64,000 bases of DNA from the NCBI GenBank assembly GCA_963693285.1, contig OY848920.1:6151135-6215134 (forward strand), read 5' to 3'. Shown here piece after piece: positions 1 to 12,599 of this stretch. The notes beneath the pieces were generated by a model that was given only the letters and a program-made list of their open reading frames with translations, had not been told where the DNA came from and ran no database searches. Position 1 is the stretch's first letter. Each line of letters begins with the position of its first letter. Source of the stretch: Xestospongia muta. Lineage: Eukaryota > Porifera > Demospongiae > Haplosclerida > Petrosiidae. The translations under genes and the position numbers were made by a program.

Positions 1-219
1 ATTACACTACTTAACATCGTAAATATCTTAAACATACAATTAAAATAACTTGGACCTTCACACATTACATTATTATGTTTTCTAATTTCATTTACTTTGT
101 ATATTGGCACAACATATACTAAAAATGTCACTCATATATGTAATATGATGTAGGAACATTAGTACATAATATTCTCGATGTGTTGTATGGTGACATAACG
201 TCTGCAGATATGATGTCAT

Positions 220-360
220 TATTCCCAATATGACATAGAGGAAGTAAGCTCATATACTGAAGTAAGGTCAACATTAACTTAACTATTATGATGTAGCTTT
301 CTTGATATACACTTGGGACAACCCCAGGCTGGCATTCTGTACCTACTTGTACTCATAGGC
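220..360. repeat. Degenerate dispersed repeat, copy 1
   Basis: This stretch begins TATTCCCAATATGACATA and runs to about CATAGGCAAAG. A diverged version lies in the same orientation at about 1115-1246, sharing the start TATTCCCAATATG, a middle TTATGATGTA block and the GGCATTCT/AGACATTCT...GCTACTTAC end. Substitutions and short indels are frequent, so the pair is old. No coding potential is seen. The rest of 1-1826 shows no recognisable gene; the open frame at 758-1003 has no domain and no splice context. Confidence 0.5.
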
Positions 361-384
361 AAAGTTGGAGCTAAGGACAAACTA

Positions 385-838
385 TAAAAATTGATTGGTT
401 GATTTAACCATTCCCTACTAGTCACTTTTGTTACAAAAGATGAGATACCAAGAACACCACATTGTTCTCGTTAATAATAAACTAATTTCAAGTCATGTAG
501 TTTCATGTAGCAGTAATTGGTTAATTGTTGACAGACCTGTGAGATTCTGTGTAAATGTCTCATTATTTTAGTTAGGCCACAGCTACCATTTGTATGTACA
601 GTGTAGTCTATCTCTTTAATCTATGCTATTCTGTTTGCTCTATAATAGGGCATCTGTTGCATCCTCTTGAGAGGGATGTGTGTATTGTTGTCTACTACAT
701 GTTTACACCTTGTTATATTAGTAAGCATCAGTAGTATATTAGTAATATAAGAACATTTTGGTGTTTATTATTTCTCTATGTCTCATCATTATTATGTGCT
801 CCAAAAAAGGCCATGAATTGGTTAAATCAACCAATCCG
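385..838. mobile_element. Possible MITE with short inverted ends
   Basis: The left end holds AAAAATTGATTGGTTG followed by ATTTAACCA (386-410). The right end near 818-838 carries the reverse complement of the core GATTGGTTGATTTAACCA. The same core bounds the better preserved element at 3169-3406, so the two probably belong to one family. No target-site duplication could be fixed, so the limits are approximate. Confidence 0.35.
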
Positions 839-1114
839 TATTACAGTGGGGGTTTCACTCCACCCCTTGTTAATTTTATGGTGGCTACGGTCCTCCCAAC
901 TTTTACGAGTATATGCAGTACTGATACGATAATCGTGAAAGGAACAATGAATGAATGTACTAGTAGTTCATCCATGACAATAAAGTGCTATGGCAAGAAT
1001 TAGTCATTGTAATGAATTATGTTAAACTGTATCTAAATCCACTTCCTTTCTGTAATTGCTGTGTCAACTTCAAAAAGATTCCTACCCTTATATGGTTTCA
1101 AGTAACATAATATA

Positions 1115-1246
1115 TTATTCCCAATATGTCATATGAAGGAAGTAATCTGTCAATCACTTGACAAGATCAACCTTAACTTGTTATGATGTAAGAGCTGGGA
1201 CAATTCTAGGCAGACATTCTATAGCTACTTACATTATAGGCATAAT
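1115..1246. repeat. Degenerate dispersed repeat, copy 2
   Basis: Second copy of the repeat at 220-360, same orientation, diverged by substitutions and small indels. Family unknown. Confidence 0.5.
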
Positions 1247-1826
1247 TATAGTTTATGGTATTTTATAGTAGTTTATAGTATTCAATATTCATATAGTAAT
1301 TGTATACTTATGTTGCTTAGTCACAGGGTATGTCCATGTTGTGTATTTACATATGTCTACATGTATGATTTATGAATTCATTACAAAAATGTTATATCTG
1401 AATTGTTGTAAGGTAGTGGTGTTTTTTGGTCCGTATATACACGCTAACTTCATTTTCTACTTCTTCTTTATTTATTTTAAAAGCATTGTTTGAGTGCATA
1501 ATTTTTTATATATTATATACTATTTGGTAAAATTTAGGGAACAGGTTGGGTAGACTTATTAATGATCAATTGATTGTTTCAAGTAACTAATATTATGCTC
1601 ATATTAATTTAAAGTGATGACAAAAAATTGATTGTATAATCAAGTCAAGTTGATATTGCATAAAAAGTAAAAATATATATTTTTAAATACATGTCATATA
1701 TGTGATAGATTAAAATGATATTAGTTATAAGACATACAAGACATTTATTTGTTACAAACATGGAATTTCATGATAGGATAAAAACCAATATTTAAAAGGT
1801 TATTATATTGTGCATGGCTGTAAGAT

Positions 1827-2611
1827 TTATACACGGACAGCATCTGATCTTAATAAAAAGTCTCCTCTTGCCAAAAATATAGTACATAGAGAGTTTGCGA
1901 CAATCAATAAACCAGAAAGGCATGCAAATACCTGTTGAAAATGTTAAAGCAGTATACAATAATGACTTAAAGTTACTATCTTTATATTAAGATTTACGTA
2001 CTGTTGATCCTGTAATCTGCCTAAGGTAGTTGACATTGCAATCCATGTTCATGCTTCTTCTGAAAAACAAAATGACTAGTTAAAGTTTTGTCAAAAAAGT
2101 CGAAGCACAGCAGTATTTGGTCTTACAAATATCACACCTACAATGAATAACAAGTAATTGTCCATCCTGAAGTGATCACTACAGCACCAGCTAAGGCAAA
2201 TGCAACACAAATCAGCAAAATAACAAACTCAGCAATCCAAAAGAGTACTAAGAGGATAGTATTCCTGAATGATTTGAACAGAACATAATAACAGAATATT
2301 TTATTTTGGATATAGTAGAATATATAAGCTTACTGTTTTATTATATTATAGGTCTTTGCTATAATTATGACAACCAAGATTAACACACCTACTCCTGCAA
2401 ACACTTCACCACAGATTGAAAAAATGCAGGCAGCGTTCGTAGGGGAGGGATTATTGCTACTATAATATAAAGGACACTCATTCCCTGGTATAAGATGGTT
2501 TGGACGAGAATAGGCATTGTAAATCATGCCTGCAGCTACAAAAAGAAAACTTGCTGTTAAGGCATGAAGAACAAGTACAACTTTCTGCAATATAGTCGTT
2601 GTTTTTGCCAT
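1827..2611 (-). CDS. Four-transmembrane TMEM179-like protein (paralog 1)
   Basis: Four exons on the minus strand: 2611-2334, 2264-2142, 2059-2002 and 1931-1827 (TAA). All junctions are GT-AG and the phases agree, giving about 187 residues. The start is the ATG opening MAKTTTILQK. Membrane segments fall at about residues 9-28, 65-87, 94-120 and 153-172. Visible marks are an extracellular CPLYY, a later Cys before TM2, SGWTITC just after TM3 and another Cys before TM4. This order (short N-terminus, C-x-LY loop, TM2-TM3, Cys-rich loop, TM4) matches animal TMEM179/TMEM179B. That assignment is from recalled family layout, not alignment. Exon structure is identical to the paralog at 5741-6818, transcribed in the opposite direction, which strongly supports both models. 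Function of the family is poorly known; a generic MARVEL-type four-span protein is the alternative. Confidence 0.62.
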
Positions 2612-3168
2612 TGTGTATACACTTTTAATTTAATCAAATCAGACAAAGAGCAATTACGTGTACTGATCAAGAGATCAACGTTTCTTTCTTTATAACTGCA
2701 TGTTATGAGAAATTAAAGTGCGATATTGTACTTATATATAATTAATATTACCAACGCCCACTCATAAACTTTCCCTTCGGTCATCCCTAGTCATAACATA
2801 ATATAAACAAAGCCGTTGAAAGTTTTAGTAAATATTAATAGTTAGGAATTCGAAGAGATATGTAAAGAAACATAACATGCAAGGTAAGGTTTATTCGCTA
2901 ATTGTACCATACGTAATATGTTAGGTAAACTCATTCACTAATTATACCATCTGTGAGAGATCTATGATGTTTCAGACAAAGGCTTCATGTGCACACCAGC
3001 TTATGCAGCCAACAAGAGATGGAGTAGATGTTGACAAGAGAATATGATGGAAACCATAAGAATATTTTCAACATAGTGATATGGGTAAGACCATTTTGTC
3101 ATACATTTCTGTTGTCGCCATGCATGCATGGGTGTTGACATATCAAATTTGTTCACAATTAAATATCC

Positions 3169-3406
3169 CTGTAAAAACTGGTTGATTGATTTAACCAACA
3201 CATGATTATACAGATATCGCGATTCAAACTGAAAGTAAATATAATACTGTTTTGATAACTAGTTGCGCCCTATAGCTATGGATTTGAATGTTTACAAAGT
3301 AATGTTTATATTATTTTTAAATCATCACTAGTTTTAACATTTTATAAACAGTTTGCATCATGCAATCACAATTATACTGCTAAAATCAACCAATCAGTTT
3401 TTACAG
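3169..3406. mobile_element. MITE-like element with about 28-bp inverted ends
   Basis: The left end reads CTGTAAAAACTGGTTGATTG then ATTTAACC; the right end, read as its reverse complement, gives CTGTAAAAACTGATTGGTTG then ATTTTA. The element is 238 bp with no coding capacity. Flanks AATATCC and ATGCATG show no clear target duplication. It shares its terminal core with the sequences at about 391 and 818, so a small non-autonomous DNA transposon family is likely. Confidence 0.55.
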
Positions 3407-5740
3407 ATGCATGAAGAGATGTCATCAAACAGCAATGTTAATATTCTGTAGAAGGTGGCCTGTCACAGGTTGACTGTAAATATTGTGTGTCCATAGAGCA
3501 CCCTTTTTCACCCTTGCACTCCATCAGCCTCTGGCTCTATTGCTATTTCTATGTCAGATACTAACAACTCACGAATTTTTTGGTGGTGCTGAGCGGGTTG
3601 CTGATAATGACTTCTTCATCTCAGCACATTATTAGATACAATGTTAGTACTGTTATGCTAAAAATTTCAAAATCTATTACTTACTTTAATGTGTTTATTA
3701 CTGGAAGAGTGACTACAATGATATTGCTTGGAATACCTTTTACCATAAATAATGTAATTATAGTGCTTTTAATGATGGACACAAACAGCCATTTTCTCCT
3801 TGTTGATTTCCACAATTTTTTATTGAGAGAGCAACTGCTAGAATAAATGATGTGGTGTGTTGCCATTATGGTCAAAAAGATCAATGGACATGTTGAGCTT
3901 ATTAAAATAGTAGGTGCTTGTGATTGAACTGCCTGCAACTTGTGGAACCTACTGGTGAGTCCTGCCATGTAACGTATAAGGGATGATGGGCAGAGAGTGT
4001 GTTTCTAATTTGAGGAACTCTTAGGATAGAACAATTTAAATTTTCTTGTATTATTACTCCTTCCACCAGTACACATTTGTACTAGATTACTCTAACGTTT
4101 TAACACATGTGAATGATTGCGTTTTAACACGTGTGAATGATTGCCTTAGTGTATTGATTATGAAAGCTGCTTTGATGTTAAATGGACAGAAAGTTGATTC
4201 AATTTTTCCCAAACACTCTAGTATATACAAATATTCTGAGAATCAATTATAAACATTTTTTTTTAAATTTGTGCAAGCTGGTTTTACTAATCAAAACAGC
4301 ATGATCTGTTTGTATAAAAATTTCTTTGATGCCATAAGTCCTTTGTACGTGTGTCAAAACACCATTTTATTGTTACTGATATATAATGTAAAAGACTCAG
4401 ATAGTGTTGAGTATTTATTGCTGTCAAACATAGAACGTTTATATGATGACCAGTAGTAGAGTGATCATCTGTACAATTGGAAAATTTTAATCAAATTATT
4501 GGAGCATTTCTTAAATGGCCAATTATCTTTTTTGATGTTTCTTTGCCATGAAGATATACAGAAATGTCTGAATGAAGGTAGATATCAATTATTAAATTAC
4601 AGTTACTCATACTAAGGATATTACATCATTTACAGTTACTTATACTAAGGAAATAAATGACATCATTGCTTATTGCTTTATCAAACGTATTCTAATACTA
4701 TTAGTACACAGACTTCCCTTTACATTTGTTTGACAACAGTATGTGTCATATCTGAATACATTCCTTATTGATTGAAAAAACCTAATTACATTATAGCATT
4801 TATTGGCTTATACAATAGCTCAGGTATATCATTGAAACATATGTGAACAAGTAGTCTTTACAATTTTGCAAAAATGTTAGTAACAGCAAATATAATTGCT
4901 TTTTAGATATTGCCCTTAACATTTCAGTATTTATCAATTTTTGTTTATCAGAATAAAATAGACATTAAAGAATATAGATATTTAAGTAAAAAAGTTGTAT
5001 ATAAACCAGTGATTGGTAGTGTATTGCAAGGGTTAAGTTTATAGCTGTTGCTGTAAGAATACTGATTGCTTCTCAGTAAAATGTCAGAAATCATCGATAA
5101 ATAATCAGATTTAATATGAAAGGTATTTTCAAGAAGTTGTTATCAAAACAAAGGTTGAACCACTATATCTTGATGACAACTTGTTCAAAGTCCTTCTCAC
5201 ACTTGTTCATCACTAGATATATTTCAATTTTTGTCATTTTTGACCCCTTAAAATGACCACAACACCAGCTGCTTCATCTTTCTGCAGTAAAATTGATGCA
5301 AATATCACATCTAAAGTTAGGTTATAAATGATCATGCAAACAGGCCATAAGTATGGTGTAAGGCAACTTGAGTAGAATTATTGTATTTTGCTAATAAGAA
5401 ATTACTCAAACATATATAGACAAATTATATGTTAGACACATTATACTTAAGAGTAGGCATATTTTTTAGTTTACTTCAAGATTAATTGTACAGGGTAAAT
5501 TTTTTGTCTCAAATGATATTACTGGCTTTCAAAAATAATTATTTTACCTTAATTTCTCTACTACCTCTACATAGCAAACATAGGAAACAGGTGCACACAA
5601 GTCTGATACAATAAGACATTTTTTTCTTATTTAAAATTAATTTTTCTTAATAACCTTCCTTATTCTGACTGTAACACAGGAAAAAGACCTAAAACAAACT
5701 GCAAACTCATAGTACATGTAAGGCAAACTGTACAAAGAAA
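3407..5740. other. Intergenic region, no recognised gene
   Basis: Several open frames of 60-95 codons occur on both strands (for example 3580-3846, 4046-4252 and 4271-4456), but none shows a recognisable domain or splice context with its neighbours. A possible decayed mobile element cannot be excluded. An ACAGTTACT(C/T)ATACTAAGGA-type block is repeated at about 4601 and 4633. Confidence 0.4.
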
Positions 5741-6818
5741 ATGGAGTCATTTTGTAAATGCAAGCGTGAAAAGAGCAGTAAACATATTATTGTTTTACAA
5801 CTCCTTCTGATAGTTTTATATTTTCTGTCTTTGGCATTAGTAGTGACAGCTGCTGGTCTATTTGGTAATGCACATTATCGCTTGGAAGACAAGTGGGAGC
5901 AAACTGGCTATTATACTTGTGTTTTGTATTTCAGTGAAAGCAATCTCCAACCCAGTGAGTCCATCTGTCAATTTTGTATTTGGGGAGAAGCTGTTGCTGG
6001 TTTTGGTCTCGCCATTTTAATGATTGTGGGTTTCATCAAGATTGCCGTTGGGTTTATGAAGTAAGTGAATTGTATGTAGTATCAATTATTTGCATTATTT
6101 CAGAGTGGTTTATTTATATCTGACTATTTATTAGTTATGATAATGCTTAAGACAATGCGAAATGTAATACCGCATGTATAATTGCACACATGAATTTGGT
6201 CAGGCAAAACCAGCTGTACTGTTACTCATTTGTAATGATTATGATTAACCTCTTGTCCTTTTATCCATGCAGCAACAACTTGCTACTGATAGTGGACATT
6301 ATATTTCTAGTAGTCACTACAGCATTTGCACTTGTTGTTGCAATTATGATAAGTTCTGGATGGGGTGTTACCTGTGATACTGTTGGGTAATTATATAAAT
6401 CTTTATTTGCCTTTGGTTTACTAATAGATTTATAATTTCTATTTCTTGCATTTTTTCAGTTCTGATAATTGCAACACTGATTTCTTGACTCAAATTACTG
6501 GAGCAGTTGTGAGTTATTTTGAGTAGTTCAATTGTTTACAGATAATGAATATTTGTACTGCTTCAATCAGCATAACATTTATACAAACCATTGATAATAT
6601 TTAAGGCTATTAGAAAGAAGTCTGTAGAATATTCATAGCATAATATATAGTTCAGTCAACCTATAACCATCAGCATCTAGTCATGTTTATTTTATACAAT
6701 TCTTTAGGTATGTGCATGTGTTGCTGTTGCTGTGATTACTGGAAGTATAATTGTTTATGCATTTATTGCTGTGATTAGTCGAGTATATAAAGTGGAAAAC
6801 CTGCTTTTTAATATCTAA
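5741..6818 (+). CDS. Four-transmembrane TMEM179-like protein (paralog 2)
   Basis: Four exons: 5741-6060, 6273-6386, 6460-6508 and 6708-6818 (TAA), all GT-AG and phase-consistent, about 197 residues. The start is the ATG opening MESFCKCKREK, a Cys/Lys-rich cytosolic tip that could be lipid-modified. TM1 lies at about residues 20-42, TM2 at about 83-105, TM3 at about 110-134 and TM4 at about 160-180. Family marks are CVLYF in the first outer loop, a CQFCIWGE segment entering TM2, SGWGVTC after TM3 and a DNC...ITG stretch before TM4. The paralog at 1827-2611 has the same four-exon plan, with matching QITG and SGW-x-x-TC motifs. Cellular role unknown; likely a plasma or vesicle membrane protein. 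The TMEM179 assignment rests on cysteine and membrane layout. Confidence 0.65.
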
Positions 6819-8115
6819 TTTGATAAAGAAATTTAAAATATTAAAAGGATATAATTAGAACTAAAACTTGTGAATGTAGGTCATTAGCAATGTTGTTCCT
6901 TATTGATACTACTTATGACTGTCTTAGATCATTATAAATGGATGTGCTCTTTGTTGTGATGATAATATAAATTTTATTTGCATTTATTTCACTTATTATA
7001 TTAAGTAAATGACACATCTGATATAAGCCCAAAAGGACTTCTTTACTTTCAGCAAGTTTAATTAAGTGGGATATCTCAATGATATCTAAACAAATGAACA
7101 TAGCGTTGTTGGTAAACCCACCACTGTTTTAATGACATTACAAAACGCACAATGCTTGTGTTCTAAGTCTACATTGTATAACAATTTGTTCAGCACTTGT
7201 TTATAACATCATGTGTGGTAGATATCAGAAAGGTATGAATATAAAGTGTGAGTGACAGCTTACACATCTGCACATTTTCAAATAGTTAGTACAGTCAGAT
7301 GTCTTAAAGTAACTCTAATATGCTAAATTGTTACAGAAATTGAATAGTCAGATATTCTACTCTAGTTTGATTGTCCAGACATGTAAGTGCATATAAGCAA
7401 CCTGCCGCACAATACGTGTAATGTATATTTATGTGTAGTAGTGCTAGGATGTATTGACTTTAATTAACCTACAGCCTTAACAATCAATAATTATTGTAAG
7501 GATAGTATACAACAGCAACGTTTGCAAGTGCTATGTCTAACTTTCATCTTTTAATTGCTCTATGCCTATTCTAGCAACTGCATTCTTTTTTGATAGAAAC
7601 AGAAAGAATAGTGACAGCTTATTAGTTAGCTTTATTTAAAGCACATAATATCATTTGTGTTGCCAAAAGAGTAGTGCAAACTTTAGTGTTAGCCATAAAA
7701 ACTGACTAGACTACTAGAAACCTGACACAGATTTAAGTCAAACTGAGACACTTTAATTATGGAGATCTAACATGTTATCATAACATATCTATTCCAAAAC
7801 AAGGCTGGGTAAGCTGGACATGTGTCCTACAAAGTACCCTCCATCTCAATACTTCATATTGACCACATCATATTGTAATCATTTAACTCAGGTATTGTTC
7901 CAATCAATCTTGTTGACTTGTCCTAGTTCAGAGGGTCATTCTATGTCATTGATAGGTGTTTGTGGTGGTGTCTTATGCCATTGTTTTCTAGTTTTTAAAA
8001 GCTGCTCAACTTCAATGTGAATGAAAATCTTAATGGATAACAGCTAGTTTCGTACAAGAATCACTTACAAAAACAATACATTGACAAAAATGTATGTTCT
8101 GTGAAATGTTGAACT
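6819..8115. other. Intergenic region, nothing recognised
   Basis: AT-rich sequence after the TMEM179-like gene. Open frames at 6913-7101 (minus) and 7820-8020 (plus) show no domain, no plausible splice partners and no repeats. Confidence 0.4.
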
Positions 8116-8119
8116 TACA

Positions 8120-9100
8120 TATATCCAGAACTAACTCATGATCTAACTGCTTTTTTACAATCATCCAGAAGATCATTCTTTGGTGCTTCATCTAATGCCT
8201 AAATGTTATGCATTGAAATAATTTATATAATAATTTCATGAAGTATTACTCACAGGTATAGGTAGGTTCTTTGCTAAAATGTAAATAGCACTCTGACCTG
8301 CTAAACTCACTACTTGTTGAGCATTCCATTGAAAGTGAGTGGAGACATTGAGAGCAGAAAGAACTTTAGCACCACCACTTGTACCAGTACTTTGTAGTAG
8401 GATATAAATGGAAAGTCTGGTTCGAAGTTCATTACTTTATCAAACACAGATTGCACTTAAGAGAAATTATCTTATTTTGTCTATCAATCCACGCATAGCT
8501 AGTACTGTATGTTTTTTCCTTTTGGAATTGCTATAGATGTGTCAGCATATGCTGTAGGAAGACAAACCATGTCTTGTCCCATGTTTTTATTTTTGTTCAT
8601 TTTGACGAGCTGGTACCTGCACTTGTGGAGCCTTGACGTTTACGTAGAAATGACTGAAGTGAAGTAGTACTACTTCTACAGTAGATATAGCAGATAGACA
8701 ACATAACAATAAGTTTACAATATTTGGCATAATAATAAAATTATATAAGTGTCGAGACTGTGTCATGCATTTGTTCTCATTGCTTCCAGTGTGTTTCGTA
8801 AGTCATATACATATAATAGCTTGTAAAGATTAGATTTATGCCATTTGCAGGCATAAAATGGTAAACAAACCTTGATTGTGAGGTAGAATTTGAAGAGACA
8901 GGACACCTCAGGCATGGCAGTTAACCTGGGGGATGAGTGCTAGCATCAGATCTAGAAGATTGTCCTTCGTCTTGATTGTCTTGTGTGGTTGAACTGCTGC
9001 CAAAATGAGACATAGCTGAAACTATGGCAGCAGACACTGCATTGGCAATAACTTGAATGTTGTTTTCCTTGTAGACATTAACTTGTGTACGTACCACATA
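8120..9100 (-). CDS. Candidate exons of an unrecognised minus-strand gene
   Basis: Several stretches on the minus strand read like exons. About 9100-8930 gives an A/S/T-rich frame containing VIANAVSAAIVSAMSHFGSS, ending in ...STHPPG. About 8672-8603 gives a frame with SLQSFLRKRQGSTSAGTSSS. About 8440-8253 gives a frame with FQWNAQQVVSLAGQSAIYIL that ends at a GTGAGT donor. About 8204-8125 gives ALDEAPKNDLLDDCKKAV. Acceptor-like and donor-like sites surround some of them, but phases were not reconciled across the set. No family was recognised. It could be a real low-expression gene or a decayed transposon-borne gene; the neighbouring region is repeat-rich. Confidence 0.25.
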
Positions 9101-9179
9101 ATTTGAAGAGACGTAAGAGGAAAGGAAAAGTACTTTGACTGAGCTCCTGCAAAACAGTGTTGAATAGGTTGAGACTCAC

Positions 9180-11690
9180 AATTGTAATTTTACATTTGAG
9201 GACAAAATTTGGACTTTTTATTAGGAATTTAGGACATGGGAGGGAAACATTGGGACCTTGCACTAGGACACCAGAATAAGGCAATATTGGAAGTTACATT
9301 ACAGTATAAGGTAACATCGAGACATTATTAAGACACAGAACAGGGAAACATTAACAATAATAGGTTAAAACTCTAAAATAAACTGTTAAGAGCTTTTTGA
9401 AAGTTAAAAAATTTAGAAATTAACTATCAAAACTGCTTAAATAAGCTGAATTAAAGAGTTTAGTAAGTTTATTTGTCTTAAATATTCTGATAAAGTAGTC
9501 TAAATAGGTTAAAACTCTAACTGTCAAAACTGCTTAAATAAACTGATCTAAACAGTTTAGTAAATTTATCTGTAATAAATATTCTGATAAAGTAGTCTAA
9601 ACAGGTTAAAACTCTAAAATAAACTGTTTAGAGCTTTTTGAAAGTTAAAAAAGTTTAGAAATTAGCACTCACAATAGGGTAACAATATGAGTTACATCAG
9701 GACACAGTATAGGGTAACATTGGGATGTTAAATTAGGACAAAGTCAGGATAATATCATGATGTTACATTAGAATAGGGTAACTTTGGGATGTTACATTAG
9801 GACTCAGAATAAAGTAATATTGGGACAGTATATTAGGATACAAAAGAGGATAAGATTGGAATGTTACATTAGGTCACAGAATATGGAAAACTTTGGACAT
9901 TGTATTAGGACACAGGAGAGGGCAAGATTGGTTTATTACATTAAGACACCAAAGAAGGTAACATTGGGACATTAGCACTCATAATAAAGTAACATCAGGA
10001 AATTACATTAGGACACAAATAAGGTGAAATTTGGACATTATATTAGGACACAAAAGAGGGTAACATGACTAGTACTCATAACAGGGTTACATTTGGAAGT
10101 CACATTAAGACAAAGGATAGAGCAACATTGGGATGTTGCATTGTTCCATTAGAACACAGAATAGGGAAACATTGGAAGTTATGTTAGGCCACAGTCAATT
10201 GCAAGATTACATTGTGATATTAGATGAAGACACAAAATAGGGATTAGATTAGGACATTAAAAAGGGCAACATTGGTATGCCACATTAATACACAGAAAAA
10301 AGTAAGATTGGGATGCTGCATTAGGACAAAGAATAGGACAAAACCAATACGTTATATTAGGACATAGTACAGTGTAATATTGGGACTTTATATTAGGATA
10401 CAAAAGAGGGCAATGATAGAACATTAGCACTAATAATAGGGTAACATTGTGAAGTTACATTAGGACACAGGATAGAGCAACATTGGGAAGTTGCATTAGA
10501 ACACAGAATTGGGCAACATTAGAAGTTATATTATGACACAGTCAGGATTAAATCGTGATGTTACATCAAGACACAGAATAAGGATTACATTAAGACATTG
10601 AAAAGGGCAACATTGGTATGTTGTATTATTACATAGAAGATGATAATGTTGGGACAATGCATTTAGGACAAAAAATATGGCAACATCAACAGAAGAGTAC
10701 AGGGTAATATTGGAACTTTACAGAAGAGGGAAATGATAGAACATTAGCACTCATAATAGGCTAACAATGGGAAGTTACATTAGGACACAATATAGGGTAA
10801 CATTGGAATATTAGCATTCATAATACAGTAACATTTGAAGTTACACAGAATAGGGAACATTGGTATGTTACATTAGTACATAGACGAAGGTAACGAGACA
10901 TTAGCACTCATAACAATGTAACTTTGGCAAAAGTCACATTAGCACACAGAAAGGACAACATTGGTAAGTTACATTAGTGGACATTATAAGATAACATTGG
11001 CACATTTATTAGGACATAGAAGAGGGCAACATTGGTAGATAATGTAAGATTGGGACATTAGGACTCATAATACGCTAATATGGGAAGTTACATTAGGACA
11101 CAGATTAGGGAACATTGGTATGTTACATTAGTACACAGAATAAGGTAACATTGAGACATTACCATTCATAATAAAGTAACATTGGGAAGACAATTTAAGA
11201 CACAGAATAGGACAACATTAGAATAAGGTAACATTGGCAAATTTATTAGGACACAGAAGAGGGTAAAGTTGGAACATTACAACTCAAAATAACGTAATAT
11301 TGGAAAATTACATTAAGACACAGAAGAGGGTAAATTTGGTAAGCTATATTAGGACACAGTATAGGGTAATATTTGGACTTTAGGACTTACAATAAGGTAA
11401 CATTAGGACATTATATTATTACCTAGAAAAGAGTAAGTTTAGGACGTTAGATTAGCACATAGAATAGTCAAAATTTGGACATTACATTAGGACACAGAAG
11501 AGGGCAGCATTAGTACGTTAGCACTCATAATAGGGTAACATTGGGATGTTACATTAGGATGCAGTATAGGGCAACATTTGGAAGTTGCATTAACACACAA
11601 AATAGGGTAACATTGGGACATTACATCAGGACAGAGAAAAGGATAAGATTGGAATGTTATATTAGAAGAGAGAATCGGGCAGCAAAAGGA
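9180..11690. repeat. Degenerate minisatellite, about 36-bp theme
   Basis: About 2.5 kb built from diverged repeats of the theme TTACATTAGGACACAGAAT / AGGGTAACATTGGGA, with unit spacing usually 30-40 bp and many indels. The GGACACAG core is the same as in the arrays at 21655-23475 and 24960-26380, which indicates one related family at separate loci. Spurious open frames occur here because the repeat is rich in RTQ/YIR-type codons; they are not genes. Confidence 0.75.
9361..9664. repeat. Tandem repeat nested in the minisatellite
   Basis: The phrase AGGTTAAAACTCTAA occurs at 9362, 9505 and 9603, with shared intervening blocks such as TCAAAACTGCTTAAATAA and ATATTCTGATAAAGTAGTC. Spacing is uneven (143 and 98 bp). 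It interrupts the GGACACAG-type array and is a different repeat. Confidence 0.6.
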
Positions 11691-12529
11691 GTGATTAATG
11701 TAGTAAGAGGTTGTGATTGCTCATCTAGAGGTATCTGCCAAAACCTGCAGTTTGGATCTAGTTTACTGAATACAATTGCTCCGGCCAATTGTGCAAGGGT
11801 TTCCTCTGCTGTTGGTAGAGAATGAGTCTCTCTTTCAACACTTTCATTTAGTGGACGGAAGTCTACACAAATTCTTATGTCACCTGACTTCTTTGGGATA
11901 ACCACCATCTGGTGCACCAGTCTGTGGGTGTGTTCACTTTGGTGATGACTCCCAATTACTCCATTCTATGTAACTCCTTCCGCACTTTCTTTTGAAGAGG
12001 TAAAGGCACATTACGAGGAACAAACAGAGAGAATGGCCTGGAGTTGGGTCTCAACTTTATTGAGTATCCCTTATCAAATATTCCTAGACCTGTAAAGAGA
12101 GATGAATATTGCTCAACTATTGGTTGTGTGACTGTGTACAAATTATGCGTTAGAGTTAGGATACGCAGATTCTGAACAGTTTATAGTAATAAACTGTTCA
12201 ATAGATTCCCCTTTACCTTGGCACCTGAGGTTAAATCAGGCACACTCAAAGATAATGTTCTTTCGAACTTTAAAAAATTCGCCAAACTTTTCAATGACTT
12301 TGGCATATACTTTGTGGTCCACTTCTGTAATGTTGGTAGAAGTCAGTGTTTCTTCTGCATCTTCACCCATACTGTATAAAAGCGTGCTTATTTGCCATTT
12401 GTCTGATTCTGTGGAAAGTCCCGATGCCAATTGGTATTGGTTGAATTGCTTTCTCCACTGCTGCCACTGGTCTGCGACCTTGAACGGGAATGGAGCTGGA
12501 GGCTCCATTTGAATATTTAGCACTGCCAT
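11657..12529 (-). pseudogene. Ty3/gypsy-type retrotransposon remnant (gag and RT pieces)
   Basis: Three minus-strand pieces in element order. 12529-12236 reads as a gag-like capsid region (PPAPFPFKVADQWQQW ... ISTLLYSMGEDAEE). 12141-11956 is the segment just before reverse transcriptase (SSLFTGLGIF ... PRNVPLPLQKKVRKEL). 11917-11657 is the start of reverse transcriptase, with VVIPKKSGDIRICVDFRPLN, LPTAEETLAQL and FSKLD. The stretch between the gag and pre-RT pieces joins a gag motif (ESIEQFITI) to pre-RT sequence, so the nucleocapsid-protease part has been deleted. RT stops short of the YxDD region, and stops and frameshifts separate the pieces. No LTRs were found. It is a dead, internally deleted copy bordering the minisatellite. 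Confidence 0.8.
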
Positions 12530-12599
12530 TCAGTCTCTCAGTAGGGTAACACTCCTGACACCATGTAATATCGTCTAACCACTCAATATTCTTACAAAT

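Noticed and set aside
758..1003. 81-codon open frame
   Set aside because: No domain or splice partner; it overlaps the right end of a probable MITE.
12255..12512. 85-codon plus-strand frame
   Set aside because: It is antisense to the gag-like remnant on the minus strand.
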